Source: Plantactinospora soyae
Lineage (GTDB): Bacteria; Actinomycetota; Actinomycetes; Mycobacteriales; Micromonosporaceae
Length of the DNA stretch: 64,000 nt
NCBI RefSeq assembly: GCF_014874095.1
Contig: NZ_JADBEB010000001.1
Coordinates: forward strand, 8,184,001-8,248,000
Direction of reading: 5' to 3'
In this document: positions 9,045-18,522 of the stretch, piece by piece
How the letters are laid out: each line of letters opens with the position of its first letter
Position numbering within the stretch: the first letter of the stretch is position 1
Program-made: the position numbers and the translations under genes
The notes under the pieces: model-generated
The model's database searches: none
What the model was told of the DNA's origin: nothing
Seen by the model: the letters and a program-made list of their open reading frames with translations, nothing else

Positions 9045-9676
9045 TGTCGTCGGAGACGGATATCCGGGGAGGGGCGGCCGAGCCGGTCGCCCTTCCTCCG
9101 GCGCCCTGGGGTGCCCGGATCCTCGGCGGCGTACTGCTGGCGGTCGGGCTCTTCCTGCTCTGGACGGCGTACGACTCCGCCGAGGGCGACTTCTCGCCGC
9201 ACGGACCGTGGCTGGCCCCGCTGGTGGTGACGATCGGCTGGGTGGTGCTCGCCACCTGGTACCTGGCCGTCCAGTTCGGACCGTCGAGCCGCCGGCCCGT
9301 TCCCGATACCGCCGAGCAGATCGACCGGCCCGAGCAGGCTGAGCAGGGCGAGCAGACCGACCACCAGTCTGAGCAGACCGTCCGGCCTGAGGAGACCGAG
9401 CAGGCTGACGAGACCGAGCAGGGCGAGCCGGTGCCGGCCGTACAGTGGCTCACTCCGGCCCTGCTCTGCGCGGCGCTGATCGGTTACGTCCTGCTCCTCT
9501 CCCCGATCGGATTCGTGCTCGCCTCGGCGGTCTTCTTCCCCGCCTGCGCCCGGATCCTCGGCAGCCGGCACAGCCTCCGCGACGTCGCGGTCGGAGTGCC
9601 GTTGGCGCTCGGCGTCTACTACGGCTTCACCCTGGGGCTCGACATCACGCTGCCGGCCGGGGTGCTGCCGCTGTGA
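9044..9676 (+). CDS. tctB: Tripartite tricarboxylate transporter small membrane subunit
   Basis: 210-aa TctB protein with four predicted membrane segments (about 30-50, 62-82, 138-160 and 180-200). Between the second and third helices lies an unusual Glu/Gln/Asp/Thr-rich repeat stretch (about 95-135), encoded by imperfect GAGCAG-type repeats; typical TctB proteins have a short loop here. It is coupled to tctC by TGATG and to tctA by a GTGA overlap. Forms the membrane complex with TctA. Confidence 0.88.
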   Translation: MSSETDIRGGAAEPVALPPAPWGARILGGVLLAVGLFLLWTAYDSAEGDFSPHGPWLAPLVVTIGWVVLATWYLAVQFGPSSRRPVPDTAEQIDRPEQAEQGEQTDHQSEQTVRPEETEQADETEQGEPVPAVQWLTPALLCAALIGYVLLLSPIGFVLASAVFFPACARILGSRHSLRDVAVGVPLALGVYYGFTLGLDITLPAGVLPL

Positions 9677-11223
9677 ACGTCTTCGGCGATCTCCTCGGCG
9701 GCTTCGGCACCGTGCTCGAACCGCAGTACCTGCTCTACGCGGCGATCGGCGTCACCCTCGGCACCTTCGTCGGGGTGCTGCCCGGAATCGGCCCGGCGCT
9801 GACCATCGCGCTGCTGTTGCCGGTCACGTTCAACCTGGACGACCCGATCGGCACGTTCATCATGTTCGCCGGCATCTACTACGGCGCCATGTACGGCGGG
9901 TCGACCACCTCGATCCTGCTGAACACCCCCGGCGAGTCCGCCTCGGTGGCCACGGCGATCGAGGGGTACCAGATGGCCCGGCGCGGGCGGGCCCGGGCCG
10001 CGCTGGCGACGGCGGCGATCGGCTCGTTCGTCGCCGGCACCATCTCGACGCTGCTGCTCACCCTCTTCGCCAAACCGGTCGCCTCGCTCGCCACCTCGTT
10101 CCGCGCGGCGGACTACTTCGCGCTGGCCCTGCTGGCGATGGTCGCGGTCACCGCGCTGGTCGGCCGATCCCTGGTACGCGGGCTGATCTCGCTGAGCCTC
10201 GGCCTGTTCCTGGGACTGGTCGGGCTCGACGAACTGACCGGCCAGGCCCGGTTCAGCTTCGGCACCCTGGAACTGCTCGACGGCATCGACGTGGTGGTCA
10301 TCATCGTCGGCCTCTTCGCCATCGGCGAGACGCTCTACGTGGCGAGCCGGCTCCGCCGGTTGCCCGAGCACGTGACCCCGCTGGAGCCGGGCGGTGGCGG
10401 TTTCGGCTGGCTCAGTCGACAGGACTGGGCCCGTTCGTGGCGGCCCTGGCTGCGCGGCACCGCCGTCGGCTTTCCGTTCGGGGCGCTCCCGTCCGGCGGT
10501 GCCGACATCCCCACCTTCCTCTCCTACACCTACGAACGGCACCGGGCGAAGAACCGGGCCGAGTTCGGCAAGGGGGCGATCGAGGGCGTCGCCGGTCCCG
10601 AGGCGGCGAACAACGCGGCGTTCTCCGGCGTACTCGTGCCGCTGCTCACCCTCGGCATCCCCACCTCGGCCACGGCGGCGGTGATGCTTGCCGCGTTCCA
10701 GAACTTCAACGTGCAACCGGGTCCGCAGCTCTTCGACAAGTCACCGGAACTGGTCTGGGCGCTGATCGCCTCCCTGTACGTCGGCAACGTGCTGCTGCTC
10801 GCCCTGAACCTGCCACTGATCCGGCTCTGGGTACGGGTCCTCCAGATCCCCCGACCGATGCTGTACGCCGGCATCCTGGTCTTCGCGACCCTCGGCGTGT
10901 ACGCGGCCACGAACAGCGTCATCCAGGTGCTGATCGCGTACGGCATCGGGGTGATCGGGTTCTTCATGCGGCACTTCGAGTTCCCGATCGCACCGGTGAT
11001 CCTCGGCGCCATCCTCGGCCCGATGATGGAGTTGCAGTTCCGGCGCACGCTGGTGCTCTCCAACGGGGACCTGAGCGTCTTCGTCACCCGTCCACTGACC
11101 GCGGTGCTGCTCGGACTGGTGGTCGTCGCGGTGCTGGTGCCGTTCCTGCCCCGGATCATCGCGCGGTTGCGGGGCCGCTCCCCCGCCTCGGCGCGGCGCC
11201 TCGCGTTCGGCGAGGACGACTGA
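9673..11223 (+). CDS. tctA: Tripartite tricarboxylate transporter large permease
   Basis: 516-aa TctA permease with about 12 membrane segments. Family landmarks include the early glycine-rich [17 protein letters not shown] and [19 protein letters not shown], and later [22 protein letters not shown] start at 9673 overlaps the tctB stop. Completes a proton- or sodium-driven carboxylate uptake system with TctB and the TctC lipoprotein. Convergent with the response-regulator gene downstream. Confidence 0.93.
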   Translation: MNVFGDLLGGFGTVLEPQYLLYAAIGVTLGTFVGVLPGIGPALTIALLLPVTFNLDDPIGTFIMFAGIYYGAMYGGSTTSILLNTPGESASVATAIEGYQMARRGRARAALATAAIGSFVAGTISTLLLTLFAKPVASLATSFRAADYFALALLAMVAVTALVGRSLVRGLISLSLGLFLGLVGLDELTGQARFSFGTLELLDGIDVVVIIVGLFAIGETLYVASRLRRLPEHVTPLEPGGGGFGWLSRQDWARSWRPWLRGTAVGFPFGALPSGGADIPTFLSYTYERHRAKNRAEFGKGAIEGVAGPEAANNAAFSGVLVPLLTLGIPTSATAAVMLAAFQNFNVQPGPQLFDKSPELVWALIASLYVGNVLLLALNLPLIRLWVRVLQIPRPMLYAGILVFATLGVYAATNSVIQVLIAYGIGVIGFFMRHFEFPIAPVILGAILGPMMELQFRRTLVLSNGDLSVFVTRPLTAVLLGLVVVAVLVPFLPRIIARLRGRSPASARRLAFGEDD

Positions 11224-11245
11224 GCAGGGCGAGCGGGCGAGCAGG

Positions 11246-11920
11246 TCAGGTTCCGCCGGTCCACCGGTAGCGTCGTTCCGGTCGGCCGGCGGAGCCGTAC
11301 CGCAGGCTCACCCCGGCCTTGCCGGAGCCGACGAAGTGTTCCAGGTAGCGGCGGGTGCTGACCCGGGACAGCCCGACCCGGTCCGCGCACTCGGTCGCGG
11401 ACAGGTCACCGTCGGCGGCCCGCAGTGCCGCCGCGACCAGGTCCGCGGTCGGCTGGGTGAGCCCCTTGGGCAGCCCGAACGGGGTCGGCCGGAGCGCCAC
11501 GAAGAGCCGGTCGACGTCGTCCTGCGCCACCTCCTGGGAGCCGGTGAGCCGGCGCTGGGCGGCGGCGTACCGTTCCAGGCTGTCGCGCAGCGCGTCGAAG
11601 GTGAACGGCTTGATCAGATAGTGCACGACCCCGCCGCGCAGGGCGGTCCGGATCGTGCTGACGTCGCGGGCGGCGGTCACCGCGAGCACGTCCACCACCA
11701 CGTCGCCCTCGCGCAGCCGGCGCAGCACCTCCAGCCCGGACAGGTCCGGCAGGTAGATGTCCAGCAGCACCAGGTCGGGCCGGAGCCGGTGTACCGCGTC
11801 CAGCGCCTCCGCGCCGCTGTGCGCCACCCCGACGACCTCGAACCCGGGTGTCCGCTCGACGAAACCGCACTGCACCTTCGCGACCATGAAGTCGTCGTCG
11901 ACGACCAGCACCCGGATCAT
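11246..11920 (-). CDS. CitB/DctR-type response regulator
   Basis: 224 aa: receiver domain (1-120) with acidic pocket D8-D9-D10, phospho-acceptor D54 in VLLDIYLPD and the conserved Lys in LIKPF, then a C-terminal DNA-binding helical domain of the CitB/DcuR class (about 155-220, ECADRVGLSRVSTRRYLEH). It overlaps the sensor kinase gene by 4 bases (ATGA), so the pair is co-expressed. Context makes it the probable activator of the neighbouring tct genes in response to the transported carboxylate. Confidence 0.92.
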   Translation of the reverse strand: MIRVLVVDDDFMVAKVQCGFVERTPGFEVVGVAHSGAEALDAVHRLRPDLVLLDIYLPDLSGLEVLRRLREGDVVVDVLAVTAARDVSTIRTALRGGVVHYLIKPFTFDALRDSLERYAAAQRRLTGSQEVAQDDVDRLFVALRPTPFGLPKGLTQPTADLVAAALRAADGDLSATECADRVGLSRVSTRRYLEHFVGSGKAGVSLRYGSAGRPERRYRWTGGT

Positions 11921-13491
11921 GCCGGCGTTCCCAGGACCGGGGCGGCGGCGACCAGCGGCAGCCGGGCCCGGAACGCCGCGCCCTCGACCTCGACACTGCC
12001 GCCCCGGTGCTGGCAGATCAGCCGGATCAGCGCCAGCCCGAGCCCATGGTGGCCCCGGGCCGCGTCCTTCGTGCTGTAGCCCTGCCGGAACACCTCCTCG
12101 ACCAGTTCGGCCGGTACGCCCGGCCCGGAGTCGCTGACCCGGACCAGTACCTCCGCGCCGTCCACCCCGATCGTCACCTCCACCCGGCCACCGGGGCCGA
12201 GCGCGTCGAGGGCGTTGTCGACCAGGTTGCCGACCACCGTGACGAGGTCGACGGCGAGCTTCTCGTCGACGGCGGGCAGGTCGGACTCCGGCGAGATCGC
12301 CAGCTGTACGCCCTGCTCGGCAGCGAGGCTGGCCTTGGCGATCAGCAGTGCGGCGAGCGCCGGGTCCCGGATCAGCCGGGTGACGTCCCGGTTCAGCTCC
12401 TCGTGCACCTGACTCGCCCGGGTGATGTAGCGGATCACCTCGTCGTGCTCACCGAGTTCGATCAGGCCGGCGATGGTGTGCAGCCGGTTCGAGAACTCGT
12501 GCGCCTGTGCCCGCAGGGTGTCCGTGGTGTGCCGGCTGACGTCCAGCTCGCGACGGAGCGCGGTCAGTTCGGTCCGGTCCCGCAGCGTGGTCACCGAACC
12601 GACCCGTCGGCCCCGGACCAGCACCGGCCGGCGGTTGAGCACCAGGACCCGGTCGTCGCTGAGCACGATCTGGTCCACTCCGGTGACCCGGCCGGTCAGC
12701 ACATCGCGCAGCCGGGGTTCCATCGGCTCGGCGTGCAGCGACTGGCCCACCGGCAGGGCCGGCAGGCCGAGCAGCCGTACCGCCTCGTCGTTGACCAGGG
12801 TCACCCGGTCGGCCGTGTCGGTGCCGAGCACCCCCTCCTTGATGCCGTGCAGCATCGCCTCCCGGTGCTCGACCAGACCGGTGATCTCGCGCGGCTCCAG
12901 GCCGAGGGTCTGCCGCTTCACCCGGCGGGCCAGCAGCAGCGATCCGGCCACCCCGAGCACCCCGCCCAGCAGCAGGTAGGTGAGCAGGTTGGTGACGCCG
13001 GCCGCGAGCTGCTCCGGCAGGGTCGGATAGGTCTGGCCGACAACGATCAGGCCGAGGAAGCTCCCGTCCCGCTCGTCCAGCACCGGCACGTGCGCGACCA
13101 GCGCCTTGGAGCCGTCGTTGAGCACGCCCACCCAGGACCGCCCGGAGAGGCCGTCGCTGCCGCCGCGCACCATCGGCGATCCGGCGTCGGGGCCGGTGAC
13201 CAGCTTGCCGCCGGCGTCGGCGATCAGGACGTAGGTGGCACCGGAGACCGCCCGGGCGCTCTCCGCGACCGCGGCGAGGGCCTCCTGACCGTGTGGGTCG
13301 CCGATGCCCATCCGTACGGTCCGGTTGATCGCCGCGTTCTCGCCGACCGAGCGCAGCCGGGAACCCTCGTCCCGCCGGAACGCGGCGTCGGCCTCGGCGA
13401 TCGAGACCGCCGCCACGGCACCCACCACCAGCAGGACGATGCCGAGCTGCAGCAACAGGAACTGGCCGGCCAGGGACATCCGCTGCCGCAT
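11917..13491 (-). CDS. CitA/DctS-type sensor histidine kinase
   Basis: 524 aa. First membrane helix (10-32), extracytoplasmic PDC/Cache-type sensor domain (about 33-162), second helix (165-188), cytoplasmic PAS (about 210-310), DHp motif AHEFSNRLHTIAGL with likely phospho-His331, and HATPase_c with the N-box VVGNLVDNALDAL and G-boxes near the end. Start set at the ATG at 13491 because GAGGAGG lies just upstream; an in-frame extension to 13746 overlaps the divergent gene and has no family similarity. This is the architecture of carboxylate sensors, consistent with the tct genes on both sides. Confidence 0.92.
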   Translation of the reverse strand: MRQRMSLAGQFLLLQLGIVLLVVGAVAAVSIAEADAAFRRDEGSRLRSVGENAAINRTVRMGIGDPHGQEALAAVAESARAVSGATYVLIADAGGKLVTGPDAGSPMVRGGSDGLSGRSWVGVLNDGSKALVAHVPVLDERDGSFLGLIVVGQTYPTLPEQLAAGVTNLLTYLLLGGVLGVAGSLLLARRVKRQTLGLEPREITGLVEHREAMLHGIKEGVLGTDTADRVTLVNDEAVRLLGLPALPVGQSLHAEPMEPRLRDVLTGRVTGVDQIVLSDDRVLVLNRRPVLVRGRRVGSVTTLRDRTELTALRRELDVSRHTTDTLRAQAHEFSNRLHTIAGLIELGEHDEVIRYITRASQVHEELNRDVTRLIRDPALAALLIAKASLAAEQGVQLAISPESDLPAVDEKLAVDLVTVVGNLVDNALDALGPGGRVEVTIGVDGAEVLVRVSDSGPGVPAELVEEVFRQGYSTKDAARGHHGLGLALIRLICQHRGGSVEVEGAAFRARLPLVAAAPVLGTPA

Positions 13492-13681
13492 CGCTCCTCC
13501 TCGTCCCGCCCCGGCGCCACGCCGGTCCGCTCCGTCTCCGTCCGGGTTCGGCACGGCGCGCGGCGGCCGGCGCCCGACCCACAACGACGGAGGCTTCCAC
13601 CTGGCCAGCGGCGACGTCAACCGGCAAACTACCGGGGGCCGGGGTGGTGACAACGGGTCGCCGGGCGATGAGGATCGGCGG

Positions 13682-14713
13682 ATGGCCCCTACGACACCTC
13701 GCCCGACCCGTCGGCTGACCCGCTCGGTGGTGGCGGTCGGCGTCACCGTCCTGCTGGCCGTCGTGGCGGGCTGCGCCGGCCGGTCCGGCGCCGGCTCGGC
13801 GCAGCTGCGGGTGCTGGTGCCGAACGCGCCGGGCAGCGGCTACGACGTGACCGCCCGCACCGCCGCCAAGGCACTGGCGGACGCCGGCATCGCCCGGGGT
13901 GTGGAGGTCTTCAACCTGCCCGGTGGCGGGGGCGTGGTCGGGCTCCGGCGACTCGGCTACGAACGCGGCAATCCGCGCCTGCTGATGCTGATGGGGCTCG
14001 GTGTGGTCGGCAGCCAGTACGCCTGGAGCCCCCGGGTCACCCTGCAGGACACCACCCCGGTCGCCCGGCTGATCGAGGAGCCGGCCATCGTGGTGGTGAC
14101 CCGCGACTCGCCGTACCACGATCTCACCGGGTTGATCACGGCCTGGCGGGCCGATCCGGCCTCGGTGCCGGTCGGTGGCGGCTCGTCGGCCGGCGGCCCG
14201 GACCACCTCGCCCCGATGCTGATCGCGGACGCCGTCGGCATCCCGCCCCGGCAGGTCAGCTACCGGCAGTTCGACGGCGGTGGTGACCTGCTCGCCGCGA
14301 TCCTCGACCACCAGGTCGACTTCGGCGTCTCCGGCCGCAGCGAGTACGCCGACCAGATCGCCTCCGGTCAGCTCCGGGTGCTCGCCGTGACCAGCGAGTT
14401 CCGGATCCCCGGCATGGCCGCGCCGACCCTGCGGGAGCGCGACGTCGACGTCGTCTTCACCAACTGGCGGGGCATCGTCGCGCCGCCCGGTCTGGGCGAG
14501 GACGACGTCGCCGCGCTGCGCGACGTGGTGGCCCGGCTGCACGGCTCGGCGCAGTGGCGCGCGGTCCTGGCGAAGTACGGCTGGACCGACGCGTACCTGG
14601 ACGGGCCCGCCTTCGGCGACTTCCTCCGGGCCGAGAACGATCGCCTCGCGCACGCGCTGGACGGGCTCGGCCTGAGTCCGGATGCCACCCCCGTGCCCCG
14701 GTCCGGCGGATGA
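13682..14713 (+). CDS. Second TctC-family solute-binding lipoprotein, orphan
   Basis: 343-aa TctC paralogue with lipobox VVAGC (Cys31) and the same fold as the protein at 8010 (PNAPGSGYDVTARTAAKAL; TNWRGIVAPPG). No TctA or TctB follows it. It diverges from the sensor kinase gene across a 190-bp promoter region. It may supply a second specificity to the tctBA permease or present ligand to the sensor kinase, as known for periplasmic proteins partnering TctE/DctS-type kinases. Start chosen at the ATG at 13682, just before the signal peptide. Confidence 0.9.
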   Translation: MAPTTPRPTRRLTRSVVAVGVTVLLAVVAGCAGRSGAGSAQLRVLVPNAPGSGYDVTARTAAKALADAGIARGVEVFNLPGGGGVVGLRRLGYERGNPRLLMLMGLGVVGSQYAWSPRVTLQDTTPVARLIEEPAIVVVTRDSPYHDLTGLITAWRADPASVPVGGGSSAGGPDHLAPMLIADAVGIPPRQVSYRQFDGGGDLLAAILDHQVDFGVSGRSEYADQIASGQLRVLAVTSEFRIPGMAAPTLRERDVDVVFTNWRGIVAPPGLGEDDVAALRDVVARLHGSAQWRAVLAKYGWTDAYLDGPAFGDFLRAENDRLAHALDGLGLSPDATPVPRSGG

Positions 14714-14762
14714 GCCCGCCCGGCCGGGAGCCGTCCGGCGGGGCCCGGTCCCGCCGGTCGGC

Positions 14763-15776
14763 TCAGCTACCGGCCGCGTAGCGCCGGGCGACGGTGTGGA
14801 AGGCGGCCTTCGGCTCCCACCGGTACGTCCCCGGCTCCTGGCCGGGGAGCACCTTGACGATGCCGTAGCCGGCCATGTCCAGGTCCCGACGGGAGTCGGC
14901 GGAGTGGGGATGGCTCGGTTCGATGAACTCGAAGACGAACGCGCCGTCGACGCCCGCCGCCTCGTAGATGTCGATCAGCTCACCGAGCTGCTCCGCCTGG
15001 ACCTGTTCGTCGCGTTGGTGGCCGCCGGTGATCCGCGGAAGGTCGCCGCTCCAGTCGATGACCTCGTGTGCGGCGGGCCCCTTTCCGACCGCCTCGGCGA
15101 AGCTGGCGCAGCCGAACTCCACGATCACCACCGGCTTGCCGTGCCGCAGGTGCCGGCGCAGGTTCGCCGCGTACCGTCGCCGGTTGAACCGGACCCGGTA
15201 GTAGTCCAGGCCGACGATGTCGAACGGGCGCCAGTCGACCTGCTCCCAGAGCCCCGCGCCGTAGGTGAGCCGGCCGTGGAAGGAGGACCTGGCGACCGTG
15301 GCCGCCCGGGCCAGCAGCGAGTTGAGCCTGCGGTTGTACCAGGGCATCAGTGGCCAGGTCCGGGGCGAGGCCAGGCGGGCTCCCCGTTCCTGGTAGCTGT
15401 CGCCCGGGATGATGCCGGCGGCGAATATGGTCAGCTCGCAGCCGACGTTGAGCGTCACCGTCGAGTGCCGCCGCCGCAGCTCCTCGGCGGCTCCGGCCGC
15501 GTCGGCGAGGTGGTCCAGGATCCGCTGCGGGTCCGCGTCGACCAGCCGGGGTTGCAGCCACACGTGCAGGCCGTGTTCCAGCGCGATCGTCGCCGCCTGC
15601 CCGAGCCGGTCGAGGTCGGTGCCGAAGATGCCGATGGAGTCGCAGTGCAGCTCGGTCCGGATGGCCTCGATCTCCCGCCGGACCAGGTCCGGTCGCCACA
15701 CCTCGCGGGAGAGGGCACCGCCGGCCCCGTAGTTGGTGCCGGTGTCGTAGTTGACGCCTCGGTAGGTCAGGCTCAT
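14763..15776 (-). CDS. TIM-barrel protein resembling glycosyl hydrolases, function unknown
   Basis: 337 aa, cytoplasmic (no signal peptide). The pattern of strands with RGVNYDTGT at the start, DIVGLDYYRV mid-protein, VVIVEFGCAS (candidate Glu) and DGAFVFEFIEP (candidate acidic pair) suggests a clan A-like glycosidase barrel, but the classic NEP motif is absent. Similar actinobacterial proteins have, to my recollection, been labelled abortive infection proteins; I would not rely on that. It overlaps the TetR gene by 4 bases (ATGA), so the two form an autoregulated unit. Confidence 0.75.
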   Translation of the reverse strand: MSLTYRGVNYDTGTNYGAGGALSREVWRPDLVRREIEAIRTELHCDSIGIFGTDLDRLGQAATIALEHGLHVWLQPRLVDADPQRILDHLADAAGAAEELRRRHSTVTLNVGCELTIFAAGIIPGDSYQERGARLASPRTWPLMPWYNRRLNSLLARAATVARSSFHGRLTYGAGLWEQVDWRPFDIVGLDYYRVRFNRRRYAANLRRHLRHGKPVVIVEFGCASFAEAVGKGPAAHEVIDWSGDLPRITGGHQRDEQVQAEQLGELIDIYEAAGVDGAFVFEFIEPSHPHSADSRRDLDMAGYGIVKVLPGQEPGTYRWEPKAAFHTVARRYAAGS

Positions 15777-16405
15777 CTCGTCGCCTCGCTTCGGGTGGCC
15801 CGGTCGAAGAGGGTGACCAGTTCGGCGGCGTACGCGGTCAGGTCGACCGTCGGGTCCGCCACCCAGGCGCCGAGCACGCCGATGACCGCCTGACTGACGG
15901 TCATCGCGACGAGCCGAGGGTCGAAGTCCCGGAACTCCCCGTCGCGTTGCCCGGTACGCAGGATCTCGCCGAGCAGCGTCAACACCGACTCGTCGGCAGT
16001 GGGCTCGAATCGCAGCCGGCCGTCGGCGGTGCGATGGTTGCCGACGATGTCCACCAGCGCCAGCAGGTGTGCCCGGCGCGCGTGCAGGTACGCGATGTTC
16101 GATTCGACGTACGCGGCCAGTTTGCCGGCCGCGCTCGACTGGGCGGCCAACCGGGGTTCGATGAACGCCCAGGAGTCGCCGTAGATCTGCGTCACCACCT
16201 GTTCCAGCAGTTCGTCCTTGCCGGCGAAGTGGTAGGAGACGACGCTCTTGCTGGTCTGGGCGCGTTGCGCGATCCGGGCCAGGGACGCCTGCGCGTAACC
16301 CGCCTCGGCGACCGTCTCGATCGCGGCCTCCACGATCTGCCGTCGCCGGGCCTCCTCGATGATCGGGTTACGTTTCCGTCCGCTCGGACTATCCTCAGGC
16401 CGCAT
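15773..16405 (-). CDS. TetR-family repressor
   Basis: 210 aa. HTH at about 22-68 (ETVAEAGYAQASLARIAQRAQ, then SKSVVSYHFAGKDELLEQV), followed by the helical ligand-binding domain. The start at 16405 lies 9 bases from a perfect 18-bp palindrome, so autorepression is very likely. First gene of a two-gene unit with the TIM-barrel protein, whose start overlaps its stop. The ligand is unknown. Confidence 0.92.
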   Translation of the reverse strand: MRPEDSPSGRKRNPIIEEARRRQIVEAAIETVAEAGYAQASLARIAQRAQTSKSVVSYHFAGKDELLEQVVTQIYGDSWAFIEPRLAAQSSAAGKLAAYVESNIAYLHARRAHLLALVDIVGNHRTADGRLRFEPTADESVLTLLGEILRTGQRDGEFRDFDPRLVAMTVSQAVIGVLGAWVADPTVDLTAYAAELVTLFDRATRSEATR

Positions 16406-16414
16406 GGACTGACA

Positions 16415-16432
16415 GTAGGCCGATCGGCCTAC
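16415..16432. promoter_or_regulatory. Perfect 18-bp palindromic operator (TetR site)
   Basis: GTAGGCCGATCGGCCTAC is its own reverse complement. It lies 10-27 bases upstream of the TetR ATG, where a bound dimer would block transcription or initiation. This is the size and symmetry of a TetR-family operator. Confidence 0.85.
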
Positions 16433-16494
16433 ATTGTCCAGCGCCCACAGCCTGGCGGAACGGCGCGGGACAGGGCGGGGCGGGGCGGAAGAAG

Positions 16495-17427
16495 CTAGGC
16501 GGCGCGCAGGGCCTCCACCGCGATCCGGGCGGCCTCGCCCATGGCCAGGTCCACGTCGATCCGGCGAACGGCGAGCCGGTCGCTGCGGGCGAACACCGCG
16601 ATCGCGTACCGGCCGCCGTCGGGATACTCGGCGACCCCGGCCTCCAGGTGCAGGCCGGGTAGCGTGCCGGTCTTGGCCGCGACCCGGACACCGGGCGGAA
16701 AGCCGGAGCCGAGCCGGGTCCAGAAGAGCTGCCGGGACATCCACTCCCGGACCATCTCGCAGGCCGCGCCGGGGCCCGCCTCGTCCCGCCAGACGAGGCC
16801 GAGCAGCCGGGTGATCTCGCGGGCGGTGCTCGACGTCGTGTGGGCCGGGTCGAACACCCGCATCGCGCGGATCCGCTCCGCCGACATGGTCGGGAAGATC
16901 CGGGCGAACTCCGCCTCGGTCCGGGCTCCGACGTCGGCGAGCATCGTCTCGACCAGTTGCCGGGGGCCGCCGAGAATCCGGGTCCGGGACAGGCCCAACT
17001 CGGCGGCGAGCATCGGCAACACGTCCGCGCCGACCCGGCGCAGCAGCAGATCGGCGGCGGTGTTGTCGCTGACCGACATCGCGAAGTACGCGAGATCGCG
17101 CAGCGAGACCTCGGCGTCGTCGGCGCAGCCCGCCAGCCCCCAGCCGCCGAGCCGGTCGGCGGCCCGGACGAGGACGCGCTCCCGAGGATCGAGCTGGCCG
17201 GCGGCGACCTGCCGGGCGAACTCCAGGACCAGCAGGACCTTGAAGATCGATGCGATCACCACCTGGTCGTCCGCGCGTACCGCAACCTCGCGGTCGACGA
17301 CGTCGCCGTCGGCACTGTCGATGTCGACGACGTGCAGGCTGGCGGTCACCTCGGCCCGAGCGAAGACACCCTTGATCAACTCCTCCACTCCCACCCAGGC
17401 ACGGTAGCCGCCGCCCCTACCGGCCAT
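16495..17427 (-). CDS. Class A beta-lactamase-like serine hydrolase, no signal peptide
   Basis: About 310 aa. Shows the nucleophile motif S60-IF-K63, the SDN loop (120-122) and KTG near residue 250, the three hallmark elements of the penicilloyl serine transferase fold. Two things are odd: there is no export signal from the best start, and no clear ExxLN omega-loop motif (the deacylating Glu166 region of true class A enzymes). It may therefore be a non-antibiotic serine hydrolase. The start is uncertain (ATG 17427, or GTG near 17394), as no good ribosome site is visible. It diverges from a LysR gene, as in the AmpR/NmcR-type pairs. Confidence 0.8.
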   Translation of the reverse strand: MAGRGGGYRAWVGVEELIKGVFARAEVTASLHVVDIDSADGDVVDREVAVRADDQVVIASIFKVLLVLEFARQVAAGQLDPRERVLVRAADRLGGWGLAGCADDAEVSLRDLAYFAMSVSDNTAADLLLRRVGADVLPMLAAELGLSRTRILGGPRQLVETMLADVGARTEAEFARIFPTMSAERIRAMRVFDPAHTTSSTAREITRLLGLVWRDEAGPGAACEMVREWMSRQLFWTRLGSGFPPGVRVAAKTGTLPGLHLEAGVAEYPDGGRYAIAVFARSDRLAVRRIDVDLAMGEAARIAVEALRAA

Positions 17428-17500
17428 CCCGGGTGGTGACGACCGGCACCGCAGCGGCCGGGGCGCCGGCCGGTACCCGCCCCTGGCATACCATCGCGTC

Positions 17501-18460
17501 GTGGACCTGCTCCGACACCTGCGGAACTTCGTGGTGGTCGCGCACGAGCTGCACTTCGGGCGGGCCGCCGGACTACTCGGGATGGCGCAGCCACCGCTGA
17601 GCCAGTCGATCCAGCGGCTGGAACGGGAGTTGGGAACCGAACTGTTCGACCGCTCCCAGCGGCAGGTACGGCTCACCACCGCCGGTCAGCTGCTGCTCGG
17701 CGAGGCCGAGGAACTGCTCGCCGGCCAGCAGCGACTACGCAACCTCATGCGGCAGGTCCGGGACGGCACCCTGGGCGTGCTCCGCGCCGGGGTGTCACCG
17801 GAGACCTCCGCGGTGGCCCTGCGGGAGCTGCTGGAACGGCTCACCGCCCGGGCGCCCGACCTGGAGGTGGAGCTGCACGAGCTGACCAGCGGCGAGCAGA
17901 TCCGGATGCTGACCGACCGGCAGCTGGACGTCGGCCTGCTCCACCATCCCGTCGGCGTTGACGGGCTGCATTTCGGGACCACGGTCGACGTACCCGTGGG
18001 GGTGCTGCTGCCCCGGACCTCACCGCTGGCCCGGGAGCGGCAGGTCGAGTTGGCGGCGCTGGCCGGGCTCGACCTGATCACCGCACCCGAGGCAACGGCG
18101 CCCGGCTGGCACGGGTACCTGCTCGACGTGTGCCGGCGGCACCACTTCGTACCGGCCCGGGTACGTCCGGCGCGAAGCCCCGAGTTCCTTCTCGGCCTCG
18201 TACTGGCCGGTGGCGGGGTCGCGGTCGAGCCGGCGGCACTCGCCCGCCGGGAGCCCCGGATCGCCTGGCGGCCGATCACCGGTACCCCGCTGGTGAAGCG
18301 CACCTCGCCGGCCTGGCCGAGGCACGCGCCGCATCCCGCCGCACCGATGTTCGGCCAACTCGCCGCCGAGGTCCTCGCCGACACCGAGCCCGGGCTGCCG
18401 GCGCCGCCCGCCGGGCCCGCCCCCCGCCCCTGGCCGGTCCTGTTCGACGCGGTCGGCTGA
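17501..18460 (+). CDS. LysR-family transcriptional regulator
   Basis: 319 aa. N-terminal winged HTH (about 1-60; FGRAAGLLGMAQPPLSQSIQRL) and LysR effector domain (about 90-295). GTG start at 17501. The 73-bp gap to the divergent beta-lactamase-like gene is the expected place for a shared LysR operator. Its effector and targets are unknown. Confidence 0.9.
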   Translation: MDLLRHLRNFVVVAHELHFGRAAGLLGMAQPPLSQSIQRLERELGTELFDRSQRQVRLTTAGQLLLGEAEELLAGQQRLRNLMRQVRDGTLGVLRAGVSPETSAVALRELLERLTARAPDLEVELHELTSGEQIRMLTDRQLDVGLLHHPVGVDGLHFGTTVDVPVGVLLPRTSPLARERQVELAALAGLDLITAPEATAPGWHGYLLDVCRRHHFVPARVRPARSPEFLLGLVLAGGGVAVEPAALARREPRIAWRPITGTPLVKRTSPAWPRHAPHPAAPMFGQLAAEVLADTEPGLPAPPAGPAPRPWPVLFDAVG

Positions 18461-18522
18461 GCTCCGACGCGGTCGGCCGAGCTGCGTTTCATCCGCCGCC
18501 GGGCCCGGCCTCCGGCGCCGGG

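Noticed and set aside
12007-13650. Plus-strand frame of 547 codons opposite the sensor kinase
   Set aside because: Out-of-frame mirror of the kinase gene; the minus strand shows the full histidine-kinase motif set.
16495-18460. Antibiotic-resistance cassette
   Set aside because: The beta-lactamase-like protein lacks a signal peptide and a visible ExxLN motif, and there are no mobility genes around it. Resistance cannot be claimed from sequence alone.
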